From the NCBI GenBank assembly GCA_051744925.1, contig JBNJDM010000019.1, forward strand, positions 1-32,126: a DNA stretch of 32,126 nucleotides. The letters are read 5' to 3'. The stretch comes from JACKCP01 sp051744925. Lineage in GTDB: Bacteria; Desulfobacterota; Desulfobacteria; Desulfobacterales; JACKCP01. Made by a program: the position numbers and the translations under genes. Shown one piece after another: positions 23,371 through 30,203 of this stretch (its first letter is position 1; each line of letters starts with the position of its first letter). The notes below the pieces were generated by a model. That model worked only from the letters and a program-made list of their open reading frames with translations. It had not been told where the DNA came from and did no database searches.

Positions 23371-23793
23371 ATGAGCAAAGGAAAACTGATTACTGATGAT
23401 ATGGAGATTAAAGAGATACTTATGAATTCCAAAAAAATAGCAGTTCTCGGTATAAGTTCAAAAGAGGACAGGGATTCATACAAGGTAGGTCAATATCTTA
23501 TGGATAATAATTATGACATTATTCCTGTAAGGCCTGGCAATGAGGAAATATTAGGCATGAAAACAGTACCTGACCTTGACAGTATAAATGAAAAGATTGA
23601 TATTTTAGATATATTCAGAAAGTCGGATCAGGTAACAAATCATGTAGAAGAAGCACTAAGGCTAAAGCCTGATGTAGTCTGGATGCAGCTTGGAGTCGAA
23701 AATCAAGAGGCTGCAGATAAACTTACAGAAAACGGTATAAACGTAATTATGAACAGGTGTATTAAAATTGAACACAACAGATTGTGGAGCTGA
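23371..23793 (+). CDS. CoA-binding domain protein (YccU-like)
   Basis: A 140-residue protein consisting of one Rossmann-type CoA-binding domain of the succinyl-CoA-ligase-like family. It shows KKIAVLGISSKEDRDSYKVG (residues 21-40), IIPVRPGNEEILGMKTVPDL, VDIFRKSDQV-like (here ILDIFRKSDQVTNHVEEAL), PDVVWMQLGVENQEAA and the closing VIMNRCIKIEH. It binds CoA or a related nucleotide by family; no activity is known. The start ATG at 23371 has AAGGAG six nucleotides upstream; an in-frame upstream extension to 23320 has no ribosome-binding site. Its end overlaps the next gene by 26 nt. Confidence 0.9.
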   Translation: MSKGKLITDDMEIKEILMNSKKIAVLGISSKEDRDSYKVGQYLMDNNYDIIPVRPGNEEILGMKTVPDLDSINEKIDILDIFRKSDQVTNHVEEALRLKPDVVWMQLGVENQEAADKLTENGINVIMNRCIKIEHNRLWS

Positions 23794-24016
23794 AAATAAA
23801 AGAGGAAAGCATATAAGGAAGAGTAAAAGAAGGGTCCCAAGAGATTTGACATGTTCTGTATGTGGGGGATCTACCTCTTTTTCATGGAGATGCAGGAGCT
23901 GTGGTTTTACACTTTGTCAAAACTGCATGAATGAAAATCTCTGGGCCCTTACATGCAACGGAATAACCTGGGGATGTCCTGACTGCGGTGAAAAAAATGA
24001 TCTCGGGAATCAGTAG
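23768..24016 (+). CDS. Small cysteine-rich zinc-ribbon protein
   Basis: An 82-residue protein starting at TTG (23768), eight nucleotides after AGGTG, and overlapping the CoA-binding gene by 26 nt in another frame. The first 27 residues are very basic (NKRGKHIRKSKRRVPRD). The rest has nine Cys: CSVC, CRSC, CQNC, a lone Cys in LTCNG, and CPDC. These would bind two zinc ions in zinc-ribbon or treble-clef knuckles. I do not recognise the family. A second possible start is TTG just before TCSVC, which would drop the basic arm. The basic arm plus zinc knuckles suggests nucleic-acid contact, by inference only. Confidence 0.7.
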   Translation: MNTTDCGAENKRGKHIRKSKRRVPRDLTCSVCGGSTSFSWRCRSCGFTLCQNCMNENLWALTCNGITWGCPDCGEKNDLGNQ

Positions 24017-24034
24017 ATCTGCATCTGTTAATTG

Positions 24035-24095
24035 TTTTAACCGGTATTTGGCAAAGGGCTGAAATTATCAGTCTCCGGTTAAAAGGTTTTTTATT
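24035..24095 (+). terminator. Intrinsic terminator after the zinc-ribbon gene
   Basis: TTTTAACCGG (24035-24044) and CCGGTTAAAA (24075-24084) are a perfect 10-bp inverted repeat with a 30-nt loop, followed on the plus strand by GG and six T. It overlaps the last codons of the converging HAD gene. The long loop lowers certainty. On the minus strand no T-run follows. Confidence 0.55.
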
Positions 24096-24700
24096 TCCAT
24101 CATTTTTTCGGCATAAAAATCTGCAGTAAGCTCAGGGTTTCTGAAGGCTGCAAAATATATATCAGCACTTTGGGCAGCCTGTTCATCCAGACTTGAATCT
24201 CCTATATAGATCATGTTTTCAGATTTTACTTTAAAAAAATCTCTTATTTTAAAAAGCTGTTCAGGATCAGGCTTTGCTTTTTCAACATCAGATGCTGTAA
24301 CAACAATATTAAAATACTGATTTAGTTCAAACAGATCCATGACTTTATCCATGGTATTTGATCTGTTGGTTGCTATTGCGGTATTGTAGCCTTGTTTTAA
24401 AAGATATTTTAAAAGCTTTATTAAATCATTTGTCATTTCCATATAAGGAACAAAGTCGATGTATGGAAGTTTTTTTCTTTCTTTGTCAACTTCTGTTCTG
24501 TCAACTTTATCTTGAAAAATATGATTTATTGAATCATCCGCAGTATGCATTTTAACAAACTCGGTCTCTGATTTGGTCATCGGCGGGAGACCGAATTTTT
24601 CAAGCAGAGTATTGTAGTATTTTCGGTTGAGTTCTTCTGTCTGAAACATTACTCCGTCGCAGTCAAAAACAATTGTATTAATATTTTTAAGATTTTTCAT
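24068..24700 (-). CDS. HAD superfamily phosphatase (phosphoglycolate phosphatase-like)
   Basis: A 210-residue HAD hydrolase with a helical cap (about 20-85). Motif I is DCDGV with Asp13 nucleophile and Asp15. Motif II is ATNRS, motif III is the Lys in KAKPDPEQ and motif IV is GDSSLD near residue 165. The family includes phosphoglycolate phosphatase and pyrophosphatases; substrate is not readable. Its ATG overlaps the stop of the selenoprotein gene by one base (TAATG), so it is the last gene of the priA operon. Ser replaces the usual Gly/Thr in motif IV, a minor variation. Confidence 0.92.
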   Translation of the reverse strand: MKNLKNINTIVFDCDGVMFQTEELNRKYYNTLLEKFGLPPMTKSETEFVKMHTADDSINHIFQDKVDRTEVDKERKKLPYIDFVPYMEMTNDLIKLLKYLLKQGYNTAIATNRSNTMDKVMDLFELNQYFNIVVTASDVEKAKPDPEQLFKIRDFFKVKSENMIYIGDSSLDEQAAQSADIYFAAFRNPELTADFYAEKMMEIKNLLTGD

Positions 24701-25371
24701 TATTTTATATTTCCGAATACATTTATTCTCAGTGTTGATTTTACCTTACTGTCTGTTTTTAAAAAAATCATATCCGAGTATGTTCCTTTGGTTGTTTTTT
24801 TATTTATTACAGTTAGTGTGTAAGATCCGTTTTCACCTTTTTCAAGTGTGTGGTCTATGTTCTCACCGTTTGCAGTAATTACATCTTTAATATTAAACAT
24901 ATTTTTTTTATGTGGAGTAATTGTTATTTTTTCTTTTACTTCTTCATCTGTCTTACCCCAGAGCCTTGCTTTTTCAGGTTCAATAACAGCTGCTGAAACA
25001 ATATCTGCTGTTACTTCAAGGTTTATCTGTTTTGTTTCAGGGTCATTTGTATAAACTGTGAATTTTTGTGTAACTTTATGACCGCCTCTGCCAGATGTTG
25101 AAACATTTACTTTGATTTTTCCAGCCGAACCCGGCTGAATTTCTCCCGGAAAGGAGATTACATCGCATCCTCAGCCCCTGGCCTTTACATTTCTTACCTG
25201 AAGTGTTTCTTTGCCTTTGTTTTCAATTGTAAAGGAGTGAATAAGTTTTTTGCCTTCCATTATACTGCTGTAATAAGATTTGGTTTCTTTTATAAAAGCC
25301 TGTGGATTATCTGATGCTGATGCAGGAGCAGAAGCAAGCAGTATAAAAAAAAGAATAATTATTTTTTTCAT
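24700..25371 (-). CDS. DUF1573-like exported selenoprotein (UGA = selenocysteine at residue 67)
   Basis: The frame runs 223 residues from ATG 25371 to TAA 24702-24700 with one in-frame TGA (25173-25171) as codon 67. A signal peptide is plain: KKIIILFFILLASAPASA, with cleavage near residue 19, so the product is periplasmic. The segment before TGA, FTIENKGKETLQVRNVKARG, then U-G-C, matches the DUF1573 pattern in which the same place reads C-G-C. After TGA the frame stays open for 156 codons and continues the domain (VYTNDPETKQINLEVTADIV). A second beta-rich part follows from about residue 125. Start is one nucleotide after the phosphoesterase stop and the stop overlaps the HAD start (TAATG), so full-length translation is needed for coupling. 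I infer selenocysteine in a redox or metal-binding Sec-x-Cys pair; function of the family is unknown. Confidence 0.85.
25122..25170 (-). promoter_or_regulatory. Candidate SECIS region downstream of the UGA codon
   Basis: Two hairpins follow the UGA. Nucleotides 14-29 after it form TCTCC/GGAGA with a TTTCCG loop (25157-25142). Nucleotides 34-49 form a perfect CAGCCG/CGGCTG stem with a GGTT loop (25137-25122). Bacterial SECIS elements carry a G near the start of the apical loop and a U nearby, which suits the second, but its loop begins about 40 nt from the UGA, a little far. Which one SelB reads is undecided. Confidence 0.45.
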
Positions 25372-25372
25372 T

Positions 25373-25864
25373 TCAGATTTTTTCCCTGGTTATTGTATCT
25401 GTTTTTGTATCGTAAACCGCAAAAGAAGGGGAGCCCTCTTTTCCCATTATTTCACCGGGGTTTAATAGTATAGTTTTATCATGTTTTTTGCAATACCATG
25501 TATGGGAATGGCCGAAACATACAAGATCGTATTTACCCATGTTTGCAAGAGGTTTTGCAGTATCAAAATAATGTGTAAATGCTATTTTTTTTGAGTCTAA
25601 TGTTATCTCACCGAATCTTTCCCAGAGTTTTACATTTTTAAGGATTGTTTTTGTATATTCAAGCATTTTAAGCCTGTCTCCGTCATTGTTTCCGAAAACT
25701 CCGTAAACAGGGAGGTCTAAAGAGGCAAAAAGCTTAAGTGAAAAAGGTGCAATAAAATCTCCGCAGTGAATTATTGCATCTATATTTTTTTGTGAGCAGG
25801 CTAAAAGAGCCTTGTCTATCTGTTGTAAATGGTCGTGACTGTCGCTCATTACAGCAATAAGCAT
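25373..25864 (-). CDS. YfcE/MJ0936-type metallophosphoesterase
   Basis: A 163-residue calcineurin-like phosphoesterase of the small YfcE/MJ0936 family. The metal ligands are visible in order: DSHDH (residues 8-12), HCGDF (34-38), GNND (58-61), FTHY and GHSHTW. Relatives hydrolyse model phosphodiesters; the natural substrate is unknown. It lies between priA (16 nt after its stop) and the selenoprotein gene (1 nt before its start), so it belongs to the same operon. Confidence 0.93.
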   Translation of the reverse strand: MLIAVMSDSHDHLQQIDKALLACSQKNIDAIIHCGDFIAPFSLKLFASLDLPVYGVFGNNDGDRLKMLEYTKTILKNVKLWERFGEITLDSKKIAFTHYFDTAKPLANMGKYDLVCFGHSHTWYCKKHDKTILLNPGEIMGKEGSPSFAVYDTKTDTITREKI

Positions 25865-25880
25865 TTTTCTCCTTTCTTTT

Positions 25881-28289
25881 TTACATCATGGAGTAGGGGT
25901 CTATATCAAAAGTCATTCTTAAGTCATCCGGAAGTGATGAAAATTCATTTTTAAGCTCTCTGAGCATCATATTAAGATATTTGTGTGTTTCAGATTTTAA
26001 AAGAATCTGGAATCTGAATCTTGAAGCTGCTTTATATATAGGTGCCTGTGCAGGTCCCATTATAAGTGTTTTCGGGTCATGAGAGTTTTTTATTTCAGTT
26101 ATGCGGTTTTTACATTTTTTTGCAAAGTTTTCAGCCTTGTTTTCATCCGGCCCTGAAATTTTTATAAGTGCAAGCCTTGAAAAAGGGGGGTAGAGCAAAG
26201 ATTTCCTGAAACTTATTTCATGGTCGTAAAAATTTATAAAATTCTGGGTTTTGGCAGTCTGGATTGAAAAATGATCAGGATTATATGTCTGCATAACTAC
26301 TTCCCCTTTTTTTTCGCCCCTTCCTGCTCTTCCTGAAACCTGGGAAAGAACCTGGAATGTTTTTTCAGCAGCTCTGAAATCGGGGAAATTGAATCCGTGG
26401 TCAGCATTTATTATACCTACAAGTGTAATGTCCGGGAAATCGTGGCCTTTGGCAATCATCTGAGTTCCGATTATAATATCAGCCTCTTTGTTTCTTATCT
26501 GCTTAAGTTTTCTTATAAGCTCGCCTTTTTTGGAAGTTGTATCCTGGTCAAGTCTTATTGTTGAAGCATCTCTGAACAAAAATTCACATGCTTTTTCGAT
26601 TTTTTCTGTTCCTGTTCCAAGATGAACAAGATTAGGTCCTCCACAATCGGGACATTCAACCGGGACTTCTGTTTTATATCCGCATAAATGGCAGACAAGG
26701 CTTTCATCCGATTTGTGGTATGTCATTGTAACAGAACAGTAACTGCATTTTACTCCTTCTCCGCAGATATTGCATAAAACAAAGCTTGAAAAACCTCTTC
26801 TGTTTAAAAAAAGCAGAACCTGCTCATTTCTGCCGAGAGCCTTCACTATTTCAGATGCAAGATAATACGATATAACCTTGTATACTCCCTTGTCTTTTGC
26901 AGATTTTTTCAGATCATGAACAATCACTTCAGGAAGAACAGAATTGTTAACCCTTTTTTTAAGATAAAGCATCTTGAATTTATTGTTTAAGGCATTTGTA
27001 TATGTTTCCACAGATGGTGTTGCAGATCCGAGAACAACAGGACAGTTTTCTATACCAGCCCTTACTACTGCCATATCCCTTGCATTGTATACCGGAGATG
27101 AGTCCTGTTTGTATGACTGGTCATGCTCCTCATCAACAATTATGATTCCTATGTTTTCAAGGGGAGCAAATATTGCAGATCTTGCGCCTATTACAACCTG
27201 TTTTTCCTTTTGTGCGATTAATGTCCACTGGTCGAGTTTCTCTCCGGCTGAAAGATTTGAATGTATAACAGCTGTTTTATCTTTGAATCTTTGCTTGAAT
27301 CTTTTTTCGGTCTGGGAAATAAGTGAAATTTCAGGGACAAGAACTATTGCGGTTTTATTCATATCAAGAGCCTGCTGAACAAGCCTTAAATAAACCTCTG
27401 TTTTTCCGCTTCCTGTTATTCCGTACAAAAGGAATCTTTTAAATTCCTTGCCTGTACTCGGTTCTATCTCATCAACTGCTGCTTTCTGCTCATCGTTTAA
27501 AACAGGCGGAGTATCAGTTACTACAGTTTCTCCAAGGGGATCTCTTAAAACCCTTTTTTCAGATTCTTTAACAAACCCTTTTTTTATAAGTGAGTTTATT
27601 ACTGAAGATGCTCCTTTGACAGAAGATGTTATATCTTTTTTTAAAATTTCATTTTTAAAAGGAATTTTCTCTAAAACCATTGCCTGCTTTTCAGTCAGAT
27701 TAACAGAGTGGAAACCTGGTGTGCGAACAATGAATTTTTCGTATTTTTCCTTTGTTTTGGGAGCAGGTATTACATTTTTTATTTCAACAAGCCCTTTGTT
27801 TTTTAAGTTGTTAATATCCTTGTAATTTATTTCATCATTACAGATATCTTTTTCATATACAGGCTTATCTTTAATTTGATTTAAAATTTTTAGATATTTT
27901 TCATTTTTCAGGCTTTTTATCCGCTCTTTACCTTCGGGGGTTATCATAACCGTTTTTACTGTTTCAGGGTTTATACCTGAAGGAAGGGCAGATTTTATAA
28001 CAAGTCCGGGAGGATAAATATAATAGCTGGAAATCCATTCAAAAAGCTTTAAAAGTTTATTGGAAAAAAAGGGGATTTTATCCAAAACTTCTGCCACATC
28101 TTTAATTTCAAAATCTGAATCCGGTTTTTGTGTAAGAATTGTTTTAATATATCCGGTAACTTTTCTTTTCCCAAAAGGAACAAGAACCCTTTTTCCGGTC
28201 TCAGCCTCATTTTCAAGATGCTCTGGTATTTTGTATATAAATGTTTCAGGCAGTGGAAGGGAGAGATAGACTTCAGTAAATAGACTCAT
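25881..28289 (-). CDS. priA: Primosomal replication protein PriA (replication restart helicase)
   Basis: An 802-residue 3'-5' DNA helicase that reloads the replisome at stalled or collapsed forks. The N-terminal DNA-binding part starts with the typical VYLSLPLPETFIYKIP. The helicase domain has Walker A GITGSGKT at 290-297 and DEEH at 386-389, with GSATPSVET and IGTQMIAKGHDFPDITLVG. Zinc-binding cysteines appear as CNIC, CSYC, CHLC and CPDC, the eight-Cys set of PriA. GRAGRGEKKGEVVMQT completes the motor. The ATG has no Shine-Dalgarno; a small hairpin lies 11-28 nt upstream. It heads the priA-phosphoesterase-selenoprotein-HAD operon. Confidence 0.97.
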   Translation of the reverse strand: MSLFTEVYLSLPLPETFIYKIPEHLENEAETGKRVLVPFGKRKVTGYIKTILTQKPDSDFEIKDVAEVLDKIPFFSNKLLKLFEWISSYYIYPPGLVIKSALPSGINPETVKTVMITPEGKERIKSLKNEKYLKILNQIKDKPVYEKDICNDEINYKDINNLKNKGLVEIKNVIPAPKTKEKYEKFIVRTPGFHSVNLTEKQAMVLEKIPFKNEILKKDITSSVKGASSVINSLIKKGFVKESEKRVLRDPLGETVVTDTPPVLNDEQKAAVDEIEPSTGKEFKRFLLYGITGSGKTEVYLRLVQQALDMNKTAIVLVPEISLISQTEKRFKQRFKDKTAVIHSNLSAGEKLDQWTLIAQKEKQVVIGARSAIFAPLENIGIIIVDEEHDQSYKQDSSPVYNARDMAVVRAGIENCPVVLGSATPSVETYTNALNNKFKMLYLKKRVNNSVLPEVIVHDLKKSAKDKGVYKVISYYLASEIVKALGRNEQVLLFLNRRGFSSFVLCNICGEGVKCSYCSVTMTYHKSDESLVCHLCGYKTEVPVECPDCGGPNLVHLGTGTEKIEKACEFLFRDASTIRLDQDTTSKKGELIRKLKQIRNKEADIIIGTQMIAKGHDFPDITLVGIINADHGFNFPDFRAAEKTFQVLSQVSGRAGRGEKKGEVVMQTYNPDHFSIQTAKTQNFINFYDHEISFRKSLLYPPFSRLALIKISGPDENKAENFAKKCKNRITEIKNSHDPKTLIMGPAQAPIYKAASRFRFQILLKSETHKYLNMMLRELKNEFSSLPDDLRMTFDIDPYSMM

Positions 28290-28684
28290 AATTAATTTAC
28301 GGGTGAAAAATTACCCGCATCCTGTTTTATCCCCGGAAAGCTGATGCCAGAGGATTGTTTTTTGGCGTATCCAGTGATTTTTTTCTCAGCATAACAGTCT
28401 GTGGAAGCTGAAATCTTTGGTACTTACTGGTGTAGAACTTGTTCCGTTTTTTTATAACTTCATTTTTTATTTTTTGCAATATAGCTTTTCCTTAAAACTC
28501 TTACAAGTTAAAACAGGCTGATTTTATTTAACCGAATATAAATTTTTATGTTAGTATAGTCTTTATTTGTCCTAAAATCGAAATTTTTCGTTCAGCATTA
28601 AATACAAGTTAAAATATATTTTGATTAATAATAAATCCTGACGGCTTTATGTTTGCCTTTAACATTTAAAAAAGGAGAAAAATT
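28290..28684. other. Gene-free divergent region between priA and the SDR gene
   Basis: About 395 bp with no convincing coding frame. It contains a small inverted repeat CGGGT/ACCCG (28300-28304 and 28313-28317) just upstream of priA, several T-rich runs, a short palindromic repeat relic (28562-28602) and the ribosome-binding site AAAGGAG (28671-28677) of the SDR gene. Promoters for both directions must lie here, but none stands out by eye. Confidence 0.5.
28562..28602. repeat. Short relic of the palindromic intergenic repeat
   Basis: ATTTGTCCTAAAATCGAAAT followed by TTTTCGTTCAGCATTAA follows the pattern of the short form at 11683-11725: left end (TTTGGCCGAAAACTAGAATT) joined to right end (TTTTCGTTCAGCAACTAA). 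The similarity is by eye and moderate. It lies in the upstream region of the SDR gene. Confidence 0.45.
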
Positions 28685-30112
28685 TTGAAAATTCTTGTTA
28701 CAGGTGCTGCAGGCTACATAGGCAGACGCCTTGTTTTCAGACTTCTTCAGGAGACAGATCACAAGCTTAACCTTTTTGTTTTAAACAAAAATGAAGTTCA
28801 GTTTTCAGAAACCTCCAGGATTTCAGTGTTTGAAGGCTCAACATTTGACAAAGAATCTCTTGATAAAGCTCTTGAAGGAGTTGATGCAGCATATTATCTC
28901 ATACACTCAATGGGTGCAGGAGGAAATTTTGAAGAGCTTGACAGAAAAAGTGCTTTAAACTTCAGGGACAGCTGCATAAAAAACAATGTAAAAAAAGTAA
29001 TTTATCTCGGAGGTCTTGGTGTTAAAGAAAAATCGAGCAGCCATCTTAAAAGCAGAATAGAAACCGGTGAAATACTTTGTTCAAGGCCTGACAAAATCGA
29101 TACTGTATGGTTCAGGGCTGGAATAATAATAGGTTCAGGATCTGCAAGTTTTGAAATAATACGAAATCTTGCACAGAAACTGCCGATACTTATAACTCCA
29201 AAATGGGTTGATAACAAAACAGAGCCTGTTTTTATTGATGATGTTATTTCATACCTTACAAAGAGTGCAGAGATTAAGGCAAAAGGGTGTCTGGTTGTTG
29301 ATATAGGTTCTGAAAAAATGACTTTCAGGCAGATGATAAAAGATGCAGGAAAAATTATGGGTCTTAAAAGGGGAGTTATTCCGGTTCCCCTTTTTACTCC
29401 GAAAATGTCTTCATACTGGCTTGTACTGATTTCCCCTGTTCCGCTCAGAATTGCAGCTCCCCTTGTTGACGGCCTTAAATACGAAACCATAAAACAAAAT
29501 AATAATGCACAGGAGTATTTTCCTGAAATAGTTCCCTGCAATTATGAAGAATCGATTAAAAAAGCTTTGTATGAAGCTGAAAAAAATCAGGTTTTAAGCA
29601 GATGGTCTGACGGAACATGTGAGCCTGGTGTTTTCTGCGAGCCCCCGACATCTCTTGGCGAGGTTGTATACAGTATAAGGGCAGAATCGAGTATAAAAAA
29701 TATTCCTGATAAAAAGGTTTTTGATGCAATGCTTAAATCCGGAGGCAGGTCAGGGTGGTTCAGGTATCATTTTTTATGGTCTGCAAGGGGTGCAATTGAC
29801 AAGGTTACAGGCGGATACGGCTTAAGCAGGGGAAGACGTGATTCCCAAAAGCTCAGAATAGGAGATACCATAGATTTCTGGAAGGTTGTGGATATAATAC
29901 CTGGAAAACGTATTCTTTTGTTTGCAGAGATGAAACTTCCCGGAAAAGGGTGGTTAGAATTTACAATAGAAAACAATAAAGCTGTTGTAACAGCTCATTT
30001 TATTCCAAAAGGGCTTACAGGAAGATTATACTGGAATTCAATGTATCTTTTCCACAAACTTATTTTTAAGGATATGGCAGATTCTATTGTTAAAAAGGCT
30101 AAGAAGATTTAG
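28685..30112 (+). CDS. SDR-type NAD(P)-binding protein with C-terminal DUF2867
   Basis: A 475-residue protein. The N-terminal extended-SDR/NmrA-like Rossmann domain (about 1-290) has GAAGYIGRR at 7-15, YYLIHSMG near 71-78, VIYLGGLG and RAGIIIGSGSASFE, but no clear YxxxK catalytic pair. The C-terminal part (about 325-475) matches DUF2867, with GGRSGWFRYHFLW, LRIGDTIDFWKV and FHKLIFKDMA. Such fusions are commonly annotated as epimerase or complex I intermediate-associated-like proteins; the reaction is unknown. Start is TTG at 28685, with AAAGGAG seven nucleotides upstream and no ATG alternative. The stop codon sits at the border of a repeat end. Confidence 0.9.
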   Translation: MKILVTGAAGYIGRRLVFRLLQETDHKLNLFVLNKNEVQFSETSRISVFEGSTFDKESLDKALEGVDAAYYLIHSMGAGGNFEELDRKSALNFRDSCIKNNVKKVIYLGGLGVKEKSSSHLKSRIETGEILCSRPDKIDTVWFRAGIIIGSGSASFEIIRNLAQKLPILITPKWVDNKTEPVFIDDVISYLTKSAEIKAKGCLVVDIGSEKMTFRQMIKDAGKIMGLKRGVIPVPLFTPKMSSYWLVLISPVPLRIAAPLVDGLKYETIKQNNNAQEYFPEIVPCNYEESIKKALYEAEKNQVLSRWSDGTCEPGVFCEPPTSLGEVVYSIRAESSIKNIPDKKVFDAMLKSGGRSGWFRYHFLWSARGAIDKVTGGYGLSRGRRDSQKLRIGDTIDFWKVVDIIPGKRILLFAEMKLPGKGWLEFTIENNKAVVTAHFIPKGLTGRLYWNSMYLFHKLIFKDMADSIVKKAKKI

Positions 30113-30148
30113 TAGGGGTTGGCCGGAAACCAGAAGTTTTTTGCTCGC
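30109..30148 (+). repeat. Left-end fragment of the palindromic repeat, overlapping the SDR stop codon
   Basis: TTAGTAGGGGTTGGCCGGAA followed by ACCAGAAGTTTTTTG matches the left end of copies A and C (TTAGTATTTGGCCGAAAACT then AGAATTTTTTG). The TAG stop codon of the SDR gene is part of this end. It runs into the hairpin at 30143-30173. Confidence 0.55.
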
Positions 30149-30173
30149 TCCCAATCTCTGATTGTGAACGAGC
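30143..30173. repeat. 14-bp hairpin between the SDR gene and hipA
   Basis: Bases 30143-30156 and 30160-30173 are an inverted repeat, GCTCGCTCCCAATC against GATTGTGAACGAGC, pairing at 12 of 14 positions around a TCT loop. There is no T-run after it on either strand (six T precede it on the plus strand), so it is not a standard intrinsic terminator. It sits between convergent genes, at the edge of the hipBA island. Confidence 0.6.
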
Positions 30174-30203
30174 CAGGGTTCAGTTGCTTTTCAAAAGTAA
30201 TAC

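Noticed and set aside
24700..25371. Reading the region as a pseudogene or two separate small genes split by TGA
   Set aside because: The frame is unchanged across the TGA, is open for 156 codons after it, continues the same domain, and the TGA falls exactly at a position where the family has Cys. A random nonsense mutation would not be expected at that codon.
26974..27378. 134-codon plus-strand open frame opposite priA
   Set aside because: Falls opposite the PriA helicase motifs, which are intact, and has no start signal.
29002..29541. 179-codon open frame on the minus strand inside the SDR gene
   Set aside because: It lies wholly opposite a recognised gene, has a low-complexity translation with no known motif, and no ribosome-binding site.
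30143..30173. Intrinsic terminator between the SDR gene and hipA
   Set aside because: The stem is strong but no T-run follows on either strand, so it is listed as a repeat hairpin only.
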